In this document: positions 1 to 8,528 of the stretch, in pieces
How the letters are laid out: every line of letters begins with the position of its first letter
Position numbering within the stretch: the stretch's first letter is position 1
Assembly (NCBI GenBank): GCA_017460885.1
Contig: JAFUAB010000014.1
Span: 1-47,061, forward strand
Source of the DNA: Lachnospiraceae bacterium
Lineage (GTDB): Bacteria; Bacillota; Clostridia; Lachnospirales; Lachnospiraceae
DNA length: 47,061 nucleotides
Direction of reading: 5' to 3'
Position numbers and translations under genes: made by a program
The notes under the pieces: model-generated
Told to the model about the DNA's origin: nothing
Seen by the model: the letters and a program-made list of their open reading frames with translations, nothing else
Database searches by the model: none

Positions 1-1
1 G

Positions 2-52
2 ATGTGGCCTGATGACGACTCCGAGATGGCACGTATCTGCGGATTGAGGTAA
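2..52 (+). CDS. possible 3' end of an upstream gene (edge fragment)
   Basis: One frame is open from the window edge to a TAA at 50-52 and would encode a tail of 16 residues ending in ARICGLR. In an intact IS66 element the accessory gene tnpA lies just before tnpB, so this could be the last codons of such a gene, but the fragment is too short to identify. It could equally be chance. Nothing else is seen in bases 1-56. Confidence 0.15.
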   Translation: MWPDDDSEMARICGLR

Positions 53-56
53 AATG

Positions 57-120
57 TTATCCTCATCTTTTTGATTCGACATCCGCTGAATTCAGTCGTT
101 TTCCAAAAAGATGAGGATAA
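57..120. repeat. 17-bp perfect inverted repeat upstream of tnpB
   Basis: Bases 57-73 are the exact reverse complement of 104-120, with a 30-base spacer that itself contains the palindrome CTGAATTCAG. The plus strand continues into A-rich sequence, so this is not a normal rho-independent terminator in that direction. It sits between a possible upstream fragment and the IS66 tnpB and may belong to the element or its insertion point. Confidence 0.7.
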
Positions 121-137
121 AAAAATCATAAGGATAA

Positions 138-169
138 GCCGCATTATCCGAACATTTGGATAATGCGGC
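138..169 (+). other. 12-bp perfect hairpin just before tnpB
   Basis: GCCGCATTATCC (138-149) pairs perfectly with GGATAATGCGGC (158-169) around an 8-base loop. The right arm ends 9 bases before the tnpB start codon and abuts the weak AGGA ribosome binding sequence. In RNA it could limit translation of tnpB. That role is inferred; the pairing is seen. Confidence 0.65.
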
Positions 170-178
170 AGGACCGAC

Positions 179-475
179 ATGAGAAAGTCCATAGAGGGAT
201 TGATGGGAATCGTCAAGGACGTTTACGACCTGGATCCTTATGCCAATGCGGCGTTCTTTTTCTGCGGCAAGCGTGCGGACAGGATTCAGGTTCTTCATTC
301 TGAACCGGACGGCATGACCCTTTTGTATCACAGGCTTGACGCGGGAAGATACCACTGGCCAAGGAACAGGTCCGAGGCGCTTGAACTTTCCAGACAGCAG
401 CTCAGGTGGCTGCTTGAGGGACTGGAAATTGAGCAGAAATGCTCCATCTCAAAGGCCGAAAAACGAGATTTCTGA
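179..475 (+). CDS. tnpB: IS66 family accessory protein TnpB (Orf2)
   Basis: A 98-residue protein of the usual IS66 TnpB length. It keeps the family pattern: an N-terminal MRKSIEGLMGIV, the block DLDPYANAAFFFCGKRADRI (about 20-38), the LLYHRLDAGRYHWPR segment and a C-terminal LSRQQLRWLLEGLEIEQ. IS66 elements need TnpA, TnpB and the DDE transposase TnpC; the exact biochemical role of TnpB is not settled. The frame is intact, but the neighbouring tnpC is broken and no full tnpA is seen, so the element is very unlikely to move by itself. Start chosen at the ATG after AGGACCGAC. Confidence 0.9.
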   Translation: MRKSIEGLMGIVKDVYDLDPYANAAFFFCGKRADRIQVLHSEPDGMTLLYHRLDAGRYHWPRNRSEALELSRQQLRWLLEGLEIEQKCSISKAEKRDF

Positions 476-543
476 TCATCCCCAACTTAATTGTGCAACT
501 TTAAAAAAGGGGAGCCAATAAGGGCTTAAAACGCCCGGAAATT

Positions 544-570
544 CAGCATTTTCAGCATTTTCAGCATTTT
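544..570 (+). repeat. three tandem copies of CAGCATTTT
   Basis: Three head-to-tail 9-base copies at 544-552, 553-561 and 562-570 in the gap between tnpB and tnpC. The rest of the 155-base gap holds a possible -10 box TAAAAT at 600-605 for tnpC, with no convincing -35. Confidence 0.85.
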
Positions 571-630
571 TACGGCTGTCTGTGATCCTTCGTTTCTGGT
601 AAAATATACGTAGAAACGGGGTAATCAGTC

Positions 631-1563
631 ATGTCGGCTTCCGAACTCAATTCCATGATAATGAACGGAACAACCGAATATCAGTCAGCGGATTTTCCAT
701 CTGAGCAGAGTCCCACTTACTCGGAGCTTGCGGAGCAGGTTGAACGGCTTTCGACGGAGGTAGACGATCAGCGTGCCATCATTGCCGAACTGAGGCAGGA
801 ACTTGACTGGTTCAAGAGGAACATGTTCGGTAAAAAAACCGAGAAGTCAAAAGGCTTTGACGATTACGCTGATCCGAACGTTCACCAGATGAGTCTTTTT
901 GATGCCATGTCCGAACAGGAAAAGCCTGCGCTCGGAATCACCGGGGAAGAATCTGCTGAGAGCGAGACGATTACTGTGGACAGCTATAAACGCATTAAAG
1001 GAGAACGCAGGCACAAAAGAACCCAGGAGGAGCTTCTTGCCAATGCAACGCAGGGGGAAGACAGGCTGATTTATGCCTCGGACGAAGAAAAAGTCTGCGA
1101 CTGGTGTGGTGCAACAATGGATCATTTTGGCTGGGAATACGTCCGCACGGAAGTTGAATATATCCCGGAGGAGATGGTCTATCACAAGGTGTATGCGGAA
1201 AAACTGATCTGCAGCAGATGTAAGGAGGAGGACGATACCTTTACCGTAAAGCGTGCCGACGTTCCTGCAGCCCTCATTCCGCACAGTTTTGCCACTGCAT
1301 CACTGGTAGCGTTCGTAGGCTATGACAAATATCTGATGGGAATTCCAGGCTACAGATTGGAAAAGCACTTTGAGCGTAAGGGGTTTTTCATATCCAGGGG
1401 CGGATACAACTGCCGCAACTTCCTTGGGGCTGATTATTCGGCATATCTGATGACCGACGGATTCACTGGATACAACAGGATGGAAAACGCAAAACGACTG
1501 ACCTGCTGTGATTGTTATCCGTCACCATTTAATTACACCAGACGACAGATTTACGACGAATAA
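631..1563 (+). pseudogene. tnpC: IS66 transposase TnpC, internally deleted remnant
   Basis: The N-terminal half is a recognisable IS66 TnpC: a coiled-coil-like segment (about 30-60), the ELRQELDWFKRNMFGKKTEK motif, then the zinc-binding region with CDWC (about 156-159) and CSRC (about 194-197), followed by the KYLMGIPGYRLEKHFER segment. After ISRGG (about residue 258, near base 1402) the sequence jumps to a block normally found late in the catalytic core (SAYLMTDGFTGYNRMENAKR), then loses homology and stops at 310 residues. The family is about 500 residues, so the first DDE acidic residues are missing. The remnant should be catalytically dead. It may still make a short zinc-finger protein. 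Confidence 0.88.
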
Positions 1564-1566
1564 AAA

Positions 1567-1629
1567 TCTCCTATGAAGGAGAATGTACTATCACAGTCTG
1601 TCGTCACAACGACATGTTATCATAGGAGA
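1567..1629. other. nested inverted repeats downstream of the tnpC remnant
   Basis: TCTCCTATGA (1567-1576) is the exact reverse complement of TCATAGGAGA (1620-1629). Inside lies a second hairpin, TGTCGT-CACA-ACGACA. The whole could fold as a long stem with a small inner hairpin. It may be an end of an element or an RNA structure in front of the small ORF at 1644. No match to a known element could be made by eye. Confidence 0.5.
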
Positions 1630-1643
1630 AGGAGACCCTTCCC

Positions 1644-1724
1644 ATGGGATATTATCCCAATCAAATACCCCAGCCTAAAAAGACTGAGGTAAAACAATCT
1701 AATGTCATCGACAACCATCATTAG
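1644..1724 (+). CDS. possible 26-residue small ORF
   Basis: An ATG with a good GGAGAAGGAGA ribosome binding sequence 6-13 bases upstream starts a 26-codon frame (MGYYPNQIPQPKKTEVK...) ending at TAG 1722-1724. I do not recognise it. It sits between the IS66 remnant and the convergent small gene at 1721-2008, and may be a decayed gene start joined to foreign sequence. Confidence 0.25.
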   Translation: MGYYPNQIPQPKKTEVKQSNVIDNHH

Positions 1725-2008
1725 CTTGCCTGAGAAGGCAAAACACACTCAAGGAATTCTATGGCTCCATCGTCATACCTTACATTGCAGCTCGCCATAA
1801 ACGGAAACTGATTAGTAGATGTCAATATTAATGGCACCGGATCATATCTCTCAGGTGTATTATCAACGCCCACAAAACAGTATGCGTGATCCTCTCGGTC
1901 AGAATACGCCGGGGATGATGTATCCCTATACTTCATCACGAAATCACGTCCCAGTCGGTCAATGCATGCTTCACGACCTATTTCTTTTGCCTGTTCATAT
2001 GTCAGCAT
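1721..2008 (-). CDS. small acidic protein, possible immunity partner
   Basis: A 95-residue soluble protein starting MLTYEQAKEIGREACIDRL, with no signal peptide or membrane segment. The start is well supported: GGAGGTGG lies about 5 bases upstream and begins directly after the stop codon of the toxin-like fragment at 2021. This tight toxin-first, small-acidic-protein-second order is typical of polymorphic toxin and immunity pairs, so an immunity role is inferred from context. I do not recognise a named immunity family. The frame is intact although its neighbour is broken. Confidence 0.7.
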   Translation of the reverse strand: MLTYEQAKEIGREACIDRLGRDFVMKYRDTSSPAYSDREDHAYCFVGVDNTPERYDPVPLILTSTNQFPFMASCNVRYDDGAIEFLECVLPSQAS

Positions 2009-2020
2009 CTTTCCACCTCC

Positions 2021-2446
2021 TTACAAATCACCATAAAACTCAATAGACCTCCCGGTCATCCCAGATATCAATAAGCTTTTTTTCTGCCCCAGAAGTCTAA
2101 GAACTCTCTTATCGTCTAATGACTCCCTTGGTTCAGGCTCTCCCGGATGTGAATGTTCGTAAATCTCATACTTATGTCCATACAAAGCAGGTCTGAGTTC
2201 GTCGTCTTCCTCGAACGGACAGTTTATGCTCGTCCCATGATACAGTACATCCTCATGCTTGCTACGAAGGATTGCGAATTCATGTCCAGTAGCCGCCGTC
2301 AAGTACGCCGGAATGCATCCTGTTTCTCTGACAGACTTTCAAATGAAAGTGGGTAGACCATCAGCCGGATCATATCCAAGATCATTATATAGCCTTTTGG
2401 CAACGCGAACAAGGTGACGGCACCACTGCTCCGGGGTTGTTTTGAT
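2021..2446 (-). pseudogene. C-terminal fragment of a JAMM/JAB-like polymorphic toxin
   Basis: The minus strand reads in one frame from about 2446 to a TAA just before the 1721-2008 gene, interrupted by one in-frame TGA between PADGLPTFI and KSVRETGCIPAYL. The downstream part (about 93 residues) contains YEHSHPGEPEPRESLDD, which resembles the HxHP...S..D zinc site of JAB/JAMM peptidases (as in RadC and Tox-JAB domains) with one extra residue in the spacing, and a candidate glutamate in GHEFAIL. Upstream, before another stop at 2447-2449, only about 30 residues remain. I read it as the tail of a toxin that lost its N-terminal delivery part and acquired a nonsense codon. The JAMM assignment is by motif only. 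Confidence 0.5.
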
Positions 2447-2465
2447 TCATGGGGTTTGATAAAAT
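2437..2465 (+). promoter_or_regulatory. sigma-A type promoter for secA
   Basis: TTGTTT (2437-2442), a 17-base spacer and TAAAAT (2460-2465), about 47 bases before the secA start. The same hexamer pair with the same spacing recurs before pseI, and TAAAAT also serves the ileS promoter. Confidence 0.6.
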
Positions 2466-2511
2466 CAAGTAAAGAAAAGGCCAAAATTGGTTTTAAATAC
2501 GCAATGATCAT

Positions 2512-5013
2512 ATGACTAAAAAACCCAAATACACAATTTCTACCAAGCCAAAAGTTGATAAATCACTGCTGAATGCTCACAGCAAAAAGGAGATCGAGCT
2601 TATCGAACCCCTGATACACAAGATCGATGTGCTCCGTCCGATGACGGCCATGATCAGCGATAAGGATCTTAAAAACAAGCATCTCGAGTTTAAAGAGCGG
2701 CTTGCCAACGGCGAGACGCTGGATGATATTCTCGTGGATGCTTATGCCGTCGTGCGTGAGGCTACGAGCCGGGTTCGCCATACGCCCCACTATCTGGAGC
2801 AGATCATGGGAGGCATCATACTGCATCAGGGCAGGATTGCCGAGATGAGGACCGGTGAGGGCAAGACCCAGACCTGTCTTTTGCCGGCGTATCTCAATGC
2901 GCTTGAGGGCAAAGGCGTGCATGTCGTGACCTGTAACGACTATCTTGCAGCCCGAGATGCCGAGGAGATGGGCGAAGTTCACAGAGCTCTGGGACTTACG
3001 GTCGGGATCGTAACCAAGGACACTCCCCAGGAGGAGCGTAAAGCGCAGTACGCCTGTGACATCACTTATGTTACAAATAACGAACTGGCTTTTGACTATC
3101 TGCGCGACAATATGGCTATTTATAAGGAAGACCAGGTACTGCGTGAGCTGCATTACTGCATCATTGACGAGGTGGACTCCGTATTGATCGATGAGGCACG
3201 TATGCCCCTGCGTATTTCGGGACGCAACGATCGGGATCTGAGCCTCTATAAGCCTGCCAACGAATTTGTCCTGACGCTTGAGGAAGGTGAGCGTCCCGAT
3301 GGCGAGATGGGTAAGATAGATTATATTTTTGCCAGGGAGATCATGGAGACCGGCGACTATATCCGTAACGAAAAGGATAATATCATAAATCTGACCGGTC
3401 AGGGCATAGATAAGGCGGAGAAGTTCTTTAATATAGAAAATCTGGCCGATCCGGAGAATCTGGAGATCCTGCATCACATCAATCTGGCGCTCCGTGCCAA
3501 CTATCTGCTGGAGAAGGATCATGACTATATGGTCAAGGACGGAGAGGTTCTGATCATAGACGAGTTTACCGGACGTGCCACTCCCGGACGTAAGTTTTCC
3601 GACGGACTGCATCAGGCGCTTGAGACCAAGGAGGGCCTCAAGGTGAATCAGGAGTCCATCACGATCGCCAGCGTAACCTTCCAGAATTTTTTCAATAAAT
3701 ATAAGAAGAAAGGCGGTATGACCGGTACCGGACGGAGTGAGGAACAGGAGTTTCGCGATGTATATTATATGGATGTCGTGACCATTCCAACACACCGTAC
3801 GCCGCAGCGTATCGATTATCCGGATGCGGTGTATAAATCCCATAAGGAAAAAGTTGACGCCGTGGTTGAGGAGATCAAAAAGGCTCATGCAAAGGATCAG
3901 CCTGTACTGGTGGGAACCATTTCGGTGGAAGGCTCCGAGGAGATCAGCGAACGGCTTAAATCGGAGAGGATCGAGCATCATGTTCTCAATGCCAAATATC
4001 TGGATATAGAGGCAGAGATCGTGTCTCACGCGGGTGAGTGCGGATCCGTTACCATTGCTACCAATATGGCAGGCCGGGGTACCGATATCAAGATAGATGA
4101 AAAGGCCCGTGCGGCCGGCGGACTCAAGGTGATAGGAACCGAACGCCATGAATCAAGACGTATCGACGATCAGCTCAGAGGCCGTTCCGGCAGGCAGGGA
4201 GACGTGGGAGAGTCCCAATTCATTGTGGCTCTCGATGATACGATCCTGCAGCACTTCGGATCGGATCGCATGATCAGGATGTTTACGATGCTGGGATTTG
4301 AGGACGGACAGAGACTGCAGCATAAGTCGCTGCACCGGACCATAGAACGTGCACAGCAGAAGGTTGAACGGAATAATTACGGTATGCGTAAAAATGTCCT
4401 GGAGTACGACAAGGTCATGAATGAGCAGCGCGAGATCATATATGAGGAGCGCGAACGTATCCTGACCGAGGACAATATCCATCCGTCGATCTGCAGACTG
4501 ATAGAACACGTTCTTCATGATGCCGTTGACATGGTCGCCAGGGATGATACCAGATCCGATCAGTGGGATTTTATAGAGCTTAATGATCTGATCCTGCCCA
4601 TAATCCCGATCAAACCCATCGTTCCGGGAGATTTTAACGGCAGGACCAAACAGGATCTTATGACCGATCTCAAACTCAGCGCTCTTAATCTTTATGAAGA
4701 CAAGATCGGTGAGTTCGGACACATATACAATGTGGACGAGATCGAAAAGGTAGTACTGCTCAAGTGCATCGACTCCAAGTGGACCCGTCATATTGAGGAT
4801 ATGGATCAGCTTAAGACCGGAATAAACCTGCAGAACTACTCGGGTAAGGATCCGCTTGTGACCTATAAATTCCTGGCTTATGACATGTTTGATGAGATGA
4901 TCCGCGGGATCAGGGAGGACGCCATCTATATCCTTTACCGGGCAAGGTTTGGAAGGGATGCCCGCCGTGAGCAGGTTGCCCGTATTGTTGATGCCATACA
5001 CAAAGGGCGATAG
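2512..5013 (+). CDS. secA: preprotein translocase ATPase SecA
   Basis: The 833-residue ATPase drives unfolded preproteins through SecYEG at the cytoplasmic membrane. Visible features are Walker A RTGEGKT (about 113-119), TNNELAFDYLRDNM, the Walker B region IIDEVDSVLIDEARMPL (about 216-232), the NBD2 motif MAGRGTDIKI, QLRGRSGRQGDVG and the helical scaffold block IEDMDQLKTGINLQNYSG. It ends at DAIHKGR with no C-terminal zinc-binding tail, so it lacks the usual SecB/lipid-binding tail. Several positions depart from the consensus (RMPLRISG, TCNDYLAARD), but not enough to call it SecA2. ATG 2512 is the only start after an upstream in-frame stop; no good Shine-Dalgarno is present. Transcribed from its own promoter and closed by a terminator at 5020. 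Confidence 0.95.
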   Translation: MTKKPKYTISTKPKVDKSLLNAHSKKEIELIEPLIHKIDVLRPMTAMISDKDLKNKHLEFKERLANGETLDDILVDAYAVVREATSRVRHTPHYLEQIMGGIILHQGRIAEMRTGEGKTQTCLLPAYLNALEGKGVHVVTCNDYLAARDAEEMGEVHRALGLTVGIVTKDTPQEERKAQYACDITYVTNNELAFDYLRDNMAIYKEDQVLRELHYCIIDEVDSVLIDEARMPLRISGRNDRDLSLYKPANEFVLTLEEGERPDGEMGKIDYIFAREIMETGDYIRNEKDNIINLTGQGIDKAEKFFNIENLADPENLEILHHINLALRANYLLEKDHDYMVKDGEVLIIDEFTGRATPGRKFSDGLHQALETKEGLKVNQESITIASVTFQNFFNKYKKKGGMTGTGRSEEQEFRDVYYMDVVTIPTHRTPQRIDYPDAVYKSHKEKVDAVVEEIKKAHAKDQPVLVGTISVEGSEEISERLKSERIEHHVLNAKYLDIEAEIVSHAGECGSVTIATNMAGRGTDIKIDEKARAAGGLKVIGTERHESRRIDDQLRGRSGRQGDVGESQFIVALDDTILQHFGSDRMIRMFTMLGFEDGQRLQHKSLHRTIERAQQKVERNNYGMRKNVLEYDKVMNEQREIIYEERERILTEDNIHPSICRLIEHVLHDAVDMVARDDTRSDQWDFIELNDLILPIIPIKPIVPGDFNGRTKQDLMTDLKLSALNLYEDKIGEFGHIYNVDEIEKVVLLKCIDSKWTRHIEDMDQLKTGINLQNYSGKDPLVTYKFLAYDMFDEMIRGIREDAIYILYRARFGRDARREQVARIVDAIHKGR

Positions 5014-5019
5014 AGAAAT

Positions 5020-5053
5020 GACGGGCGGGGACTGATCGATCCCGTCTTTTCTT
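5020..5053 (+). terminator. rho-independent terminator after secA
   Basis: GACGGG (5020-5025) pairs with CCCGTC (5041-5046) and is followed by TTTTCTT. It lies 6 bases after the secA stop codon. Confidence 0.75.
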
Positions 5054-5059
5054 AATATA

Positions 5060-5088
5060 TTGCGTATGCCTCATTTATAGTGTAAAAT
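5060..5088 (+). promoter_or_regulatory. promoter for ileS
   Basis: TTGCGT (5060-5065), 17 bases, then TAAAAT (5083-5088). A start near 5096 would put the whole 5097-5263 palindrome into the ileS leader RNA. Confidence 0.55.
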
Positions 5089-5096
5089 ATACAAGA

Positions 5097-5263
5097 TTGT
5101 TAGGATCTGTAGCGAATTAACTTAGTTATTTCGCTTGTCTGCTTTCCCGCTATCTTCATCAGAAAGCCTCGCCGTAGCCCACTACGGCTACGTTTTCTTC
5201 TTTGATATCGAAAAAGCATCCTGCGTGAAATGACTAAGTAATTCTGCTACAGTTCCTTAGCAA
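5097..5263. repeat. 167-bp near-palindrome in the ileS leader
   Basis: The left half (from TTGTTAGGATCTGTAGC) and the reverse complement of the right half (TTGCTAAGGAACTGTAGC) match over most of their length, centred on a perfect GCCGTAG-CCCA-CTACGGC hairpin at 5171-5187. The terminal parts, CTGTAGC..AATTA.CTTAGT.ATTTC, are best conserved. The size and terminal inverted repeats suggest a palindromic miniature element. Its position between a promoter and the ileS ribosome binding site means it is probably transcribed as a long hairpin leader. No T-box signature was found here. No second copy was noticed in this window. Confidence 0.8.
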
Positions 5264-5293
5264 AAATTCAGCAGATATACAAGGAGACGTATT

Positions 5294-8200
5294 ATGTACC
5301 GCAAGGTAGATACCAATCTCGACTTTACGTCCAGAGAAAAGGAAGTCGAGAAGTTTTGGAAGGACGAAGACATTTTCAGAAAATCCATGAAGAACCGTGA
5401 GGGTTGTCCTACCTATACATTCTATGACGGACCGCCCACAGCCAACGGCAAGCCGCACATCGGCCATGTTCTTACCCGTGTTATCAAGGATATGATCCCC
5501 AGATACCGTACCATGAAGGGATATTTTGTACCCCGTAAGGCGGGCTGGGATACCCATGGTCTGCCGGTGGAGCTTGAGGTGGAGAAGAAGCTCGGTATCG
5601 AGGGCAAGGATCAGATAGAGAGTTACGGACTGGATCCCTTTATCAGGGAGTGTAAGGAATCCGTGTGGAATTACAAGGGTATGTGGGAGGATTTCTCCGG
5701 AACGGTCGGATTCTGGGCCGATATGGATGATCCCTATGTCACGTATCATGATGATTTTATCGAGTCGGAATGGTGGGCTCTCAAGGAGATCTGGGACAAA
5801 GGCCTGCTCTATAAGGGCTTTAAGATCGTGCCCTACTGTCCGCGCTGCGGCACGCCGCTTTCATCCCATGAGGTTGCCCAGGGTTATAAGACGCTAAAGG
5901 AACGTACAGCGATCGTCAAATTTAAGGCAAAGGATGATGACGCTTATTTCCTTGTATGGACCACCACGCCCTGGACGCTGGCGTCAAATATCGCGCTCTG
6001 CGTCAATCCGGACGATACCTATGTCAGGGTCAGGGCATGCGACGGCAATACATATATTCTGGCCGAGGCACTGCTTGACAGCGTTCTCGGAACGCTTGAG
6101 CGCCCGGAGGGAATTCCCGCCTATGAGATCGTTGAATCCTTCAGGGGAGCGGACCTCGAGTATAAGGAATATGAACCGCTTTATCAGTGCGCTGCGGATT
6201 CTGTGGCCAAACAGCACAAAAAAGCGTTTTTCGTATATTGCGATGACTATGTTACGATGTCGGACGGTACCGGTATCGTACATATAGCCCCCGCCTTCGG
6301 TGAGGATGATGCGAGAGTCGGTCGCAAATATGATGCTCCGTTTGTACAGATGGTTGACGAACACGGAGTTATGAAGGACGAAACGCCTTTTGCGGGGATG
6401 CGCTGCAAACCCACCAAAGCGGAGATCGAAGCCGGCGCTGTCAGCTGCGATCCGGAGGTTCTGAAGGAACTTGAAGGACGGGGTCTTCTGTTCAGCGCGC
6501 CCAGGGTCGAGCATGAATATCCGCACTGCTGGAGATGCGATACACCGCTTCTGTATTTTGCAAGGGAGAGCTGGTTCATCAAGATGACCGCCGTTCGTGA
6601 TGATCTGGTGGCCAACAACAATACCGTCAACTGGATCCCGCCGTCGATCGGTGAGGGACGCTTCGGTAACTGGCTTGAGAATATCCAGGACTGGGGACTG
6701 TCACGTAACCGTTACTGGGGTACGCCTCTCAATATCTGGGAGTGCCCCGGCTGCGGCAAGCAGATCTCCATCGGTTCGCGTGCTGAACTGAAGGAAAAGA
6801 CAGGGCGTGAGGATGCTCTTACGGTAGAGCTTCACCGTCCGTATATAGATGAATATACCATTCCGTGCCCGGGTTGCGGCAGTGAAATGCACAGAGTCCC
6901 CGAGGTTATCGACTGCTGGTTTGACTCGGGTGCGATGCCTTTTGCACAACACCATTATCCTTTTGAGAATAAAGAGCTCTTTGAACAGCAGTTCCCTGCG
7001 GCATTTATCTCCGAGGCGGTGGATCAGACCAGAGGCTGGTTCTATTCACTGATGGCCGAGTCCACGCTCCTTTTCAACAGGTCACCTTATGAAAATGTCA
7101 TAGTTCTCGGACTCGTGCTTGATGAAAACGGCGAAAAGATGAGCAAGTCCAAGGGCAATGCCGTTGATCCGTTTGAAGCGCTGGCTACCTACGGAGCGGA
7201 TGCGGTCAGATGGTATTTCTATATCAATTCGGCGCCCTGGCTTCCCAACCGTTTTGACGGTGAGGCAGTTAAGGAAAAGGAAAGAAAGTTCATGGGCACC
7301 CTTTGGAATACCTATGCTTTCTATACCCTGTATGCCGAGATCGATCAGTTCGATCCCACAAAATATTCGATCGATAAGTCCACCCTCGGTGTTATGGACA
7401 GATGGATGCTTTCCAAACTCAATTCCGCCATCAAGGCGGTTGACGATCATCTGGATCATTATCGTATACCCGAGGCTGCCAGAGTACTTGATGAGCTTGT
7501 GGACGAGACCAGTAACTGGTATGTCCGCAGATCCCGTGAGCGCTTCTGGGCAGGCGGCATGGAGCAGGATAAGATCAATGCGTATATGACTCTTTATACC
7601 GTGCTTACGGGAACTGCCAAAGCCGCAGCTCCCATGGTTCCCTTTATAACGGAGAATATCTATCAGAATATAGTCAGAAGTGTGGATAAGGATGCTCCCG
7701 AATCCATACATCTGTGTGATTTCCCTGTGGCGGATGAGAGCCTTATAGATACGGAGCTTGAGGCGGCCATGGACGAAATACTGCATATCACCGTCATGGG
7801 ACGTGCGGCCAGAAATGCGGGCAGCTGCAAGAACAGACAGCCCCTTAAGTGCATGTATGTCAAAGCCGAAAGAGCTCTGGACGGATACTATATGGATATC
7901 ATCCGTGATGAGCTTAATGTCAAGGAGATCATATTCAGGGATGACCTGTCCGATCTGACAAGCTATACATTTAAACCGCAGCTCAAGACGGTCGGTCCGA
8001 AGTATGGCAAACAGCTGAACGGTATCAGAGAATATCTGTCGGCTCTTGACGGTACTGAGGCGATGAAGAGTCTGAAGTCGGAGGGTGTGCTTAAGTTTAC
8101 CGTAGACGGTGCCGATATCGAGCTTGGGGAGGAGGATCTTCTGATCGACGTGGCCCAGGCAGGAGGTCTCATTACGGAGGCCGACAATTATGTGACCGTT

Positions 8201-8485
8201 GTACTGGATACTAATCTGACCCCCGAACTTATTGAGGAGGGGTTTGTGGCAGAGCTCATTTCCAAGATCCAGACACAGCGTAAGGATTCGGGCTTTGAAG
8301 TCATGGATCACATCAGAGTATCACTGTCCGGCAACAGCAGACTAAGTGAGATCGCCGGACGCAATAAGGAAGCAATAGCGGCCAAGGTTCTCGCGGAGGA
8401 TATAGTTGCCGATGAGTCCCTGACTTTCAGCAAAGAATGGAATGTTAACGGCGAAAAGGTAACCATCGGTATTCAGAAAATATAG
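5294..8485 (+). CDS. ileS: isoleucyl-tRNA synthetase (long, eukaryote-like type)
   Basis: Charges tRNA-Ile with isoleucine in the cytoplasm. The 1063-residue protein has the class I signatures HIGH (about 55-58, within NGKPHIGHVL) and KMSKS (about 615-619), an editing domain between them (TTTPWTLASNIALC, GTGIVHIAPAFGEDD) and cysteine pairs CPRCGTPLSSHE and CWRCDTPLLYF. Length, the NGKPHIGH form and the C-terminal extension of about 200 residues with ELISKIQTQRKDSGFEV place it with the type 2 IleRS group known for low mupirocin sensitivity; resistance itself is inferred. AAGGAG lies 9 bases before the ATG. The unusual point is its leader, which consists mostly of a large palindrome and shows no T-box. 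Confidence 0.97.
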   Translation: MYRKVDTNLDFTSREKEVEKFWKDEDIFRKSMKNREGCPTYTFYDGPPTANGKPHIGHVLTRVIKDMIPRYRTMKGYFVPRKAGWDTHGLPVELEVEKKLGIEGKDQIESYGLDPFIRECKESVWNYKGMWEDFSGTVGFWADMDDPYVTYHDDFIESEWWALKEIWDKGLLYKGFKIVPYCPRCGTPLSSHEVAQGYKTLKERTAIVKFKAKDDDAYFLVWTTTPWTLASNIALCVNPDDTYVRVRACDGNTYILAEALLDSVLGTLERPEGIPAYEIVESFRGADLEYKEYEPLYQCAADSVAKQHKKAFFVYCDDYVTMSDGTGIVHIAPAFGEDDARVGRKYDAPFVQMVDEHGVMKDETPFAGMRCKPTKAEIEAGAVSCDPEVLKELEGRGLLFSAPRVEHEYPHCWRCDTPLLYFARESWFIKMTAVRDDLVANNNTVNWIPPSIGEGRFGNWLENIQDWGLSRNRYWGTPLNIWECPGCGKQISIGSRAELKEKTGREDALTVELHRPYIDEYTIPCPGCGSEMHRVPEVIDCWFDSGAMPFAQHHYPFENKELFEQQFPAAFISEAVDQTRGWFYSLMAESTLLFNRSPYENVIVLGLVLDENGEKMSKSKGNAVDPFEALATYGADAVRWYFYINSAPWLPNRFDGEAVKEKERKFMGTLWNTYAFYTLYAEIDQFDPTKYSIDKSTLGVMDRWMLSKLNSAIKAVDDHLDHYRIPEAARVLDELVDETSNWYVRRSRERFWAGGMEQDKINAYMTLYTVLTGTAKAAAPMVPFITENIYQNIVRSVDKDAPESIHLCDFPVADESLIDTELEAAMDEILHITVMGRAARNAGSCKNRQPLKCMYVKAERALDGYYMDIIRDELNVKEIIFRDDLSDLTSYTFKPQLKTVGPKYGKQLNGIREYLSALDGTEAMKSLKSEGVLKFTVDGADIELGEEDLLIDVAQAGGLITEADNYVTVVLDTNLTPELIEEGFVAELISKIQTQRKDSGFEVMDHIRVSLSGNSRLSEIAGRNKEAIAAKVLAEDIVADESLTFSKEWNVNGEKVTIGIQKI

Positions 8486-8528
8486 ACCGGAATACCGGTG
8501 TTTGGAAGTGTATCAGAAGGAGGATAAT

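Noticed and set aside
2563-4149. 528-codon minus-strand frame inside secA
   Set aside because: Exact antisense shadow of a well-conserved gene; no ribosome binding site or recognisable domain.
2512-5013. Calling this gene secA2
   Set aside because: It lacks the C-terminal zinc tail and departs from consensus at some sites, but keeps all domains and normal length; the rest of the genome is needed to decide.
5089-5293. T-box riboswitch before ileS
   Set aside because: No T-box core or specifier stem pattern was found; the leader is a palindrome.
7082-8311. 409-codon minus-strand frame inside ileS
   Set aside because: Antisense shadow of the tRNA synthetase, with no domain similarity.
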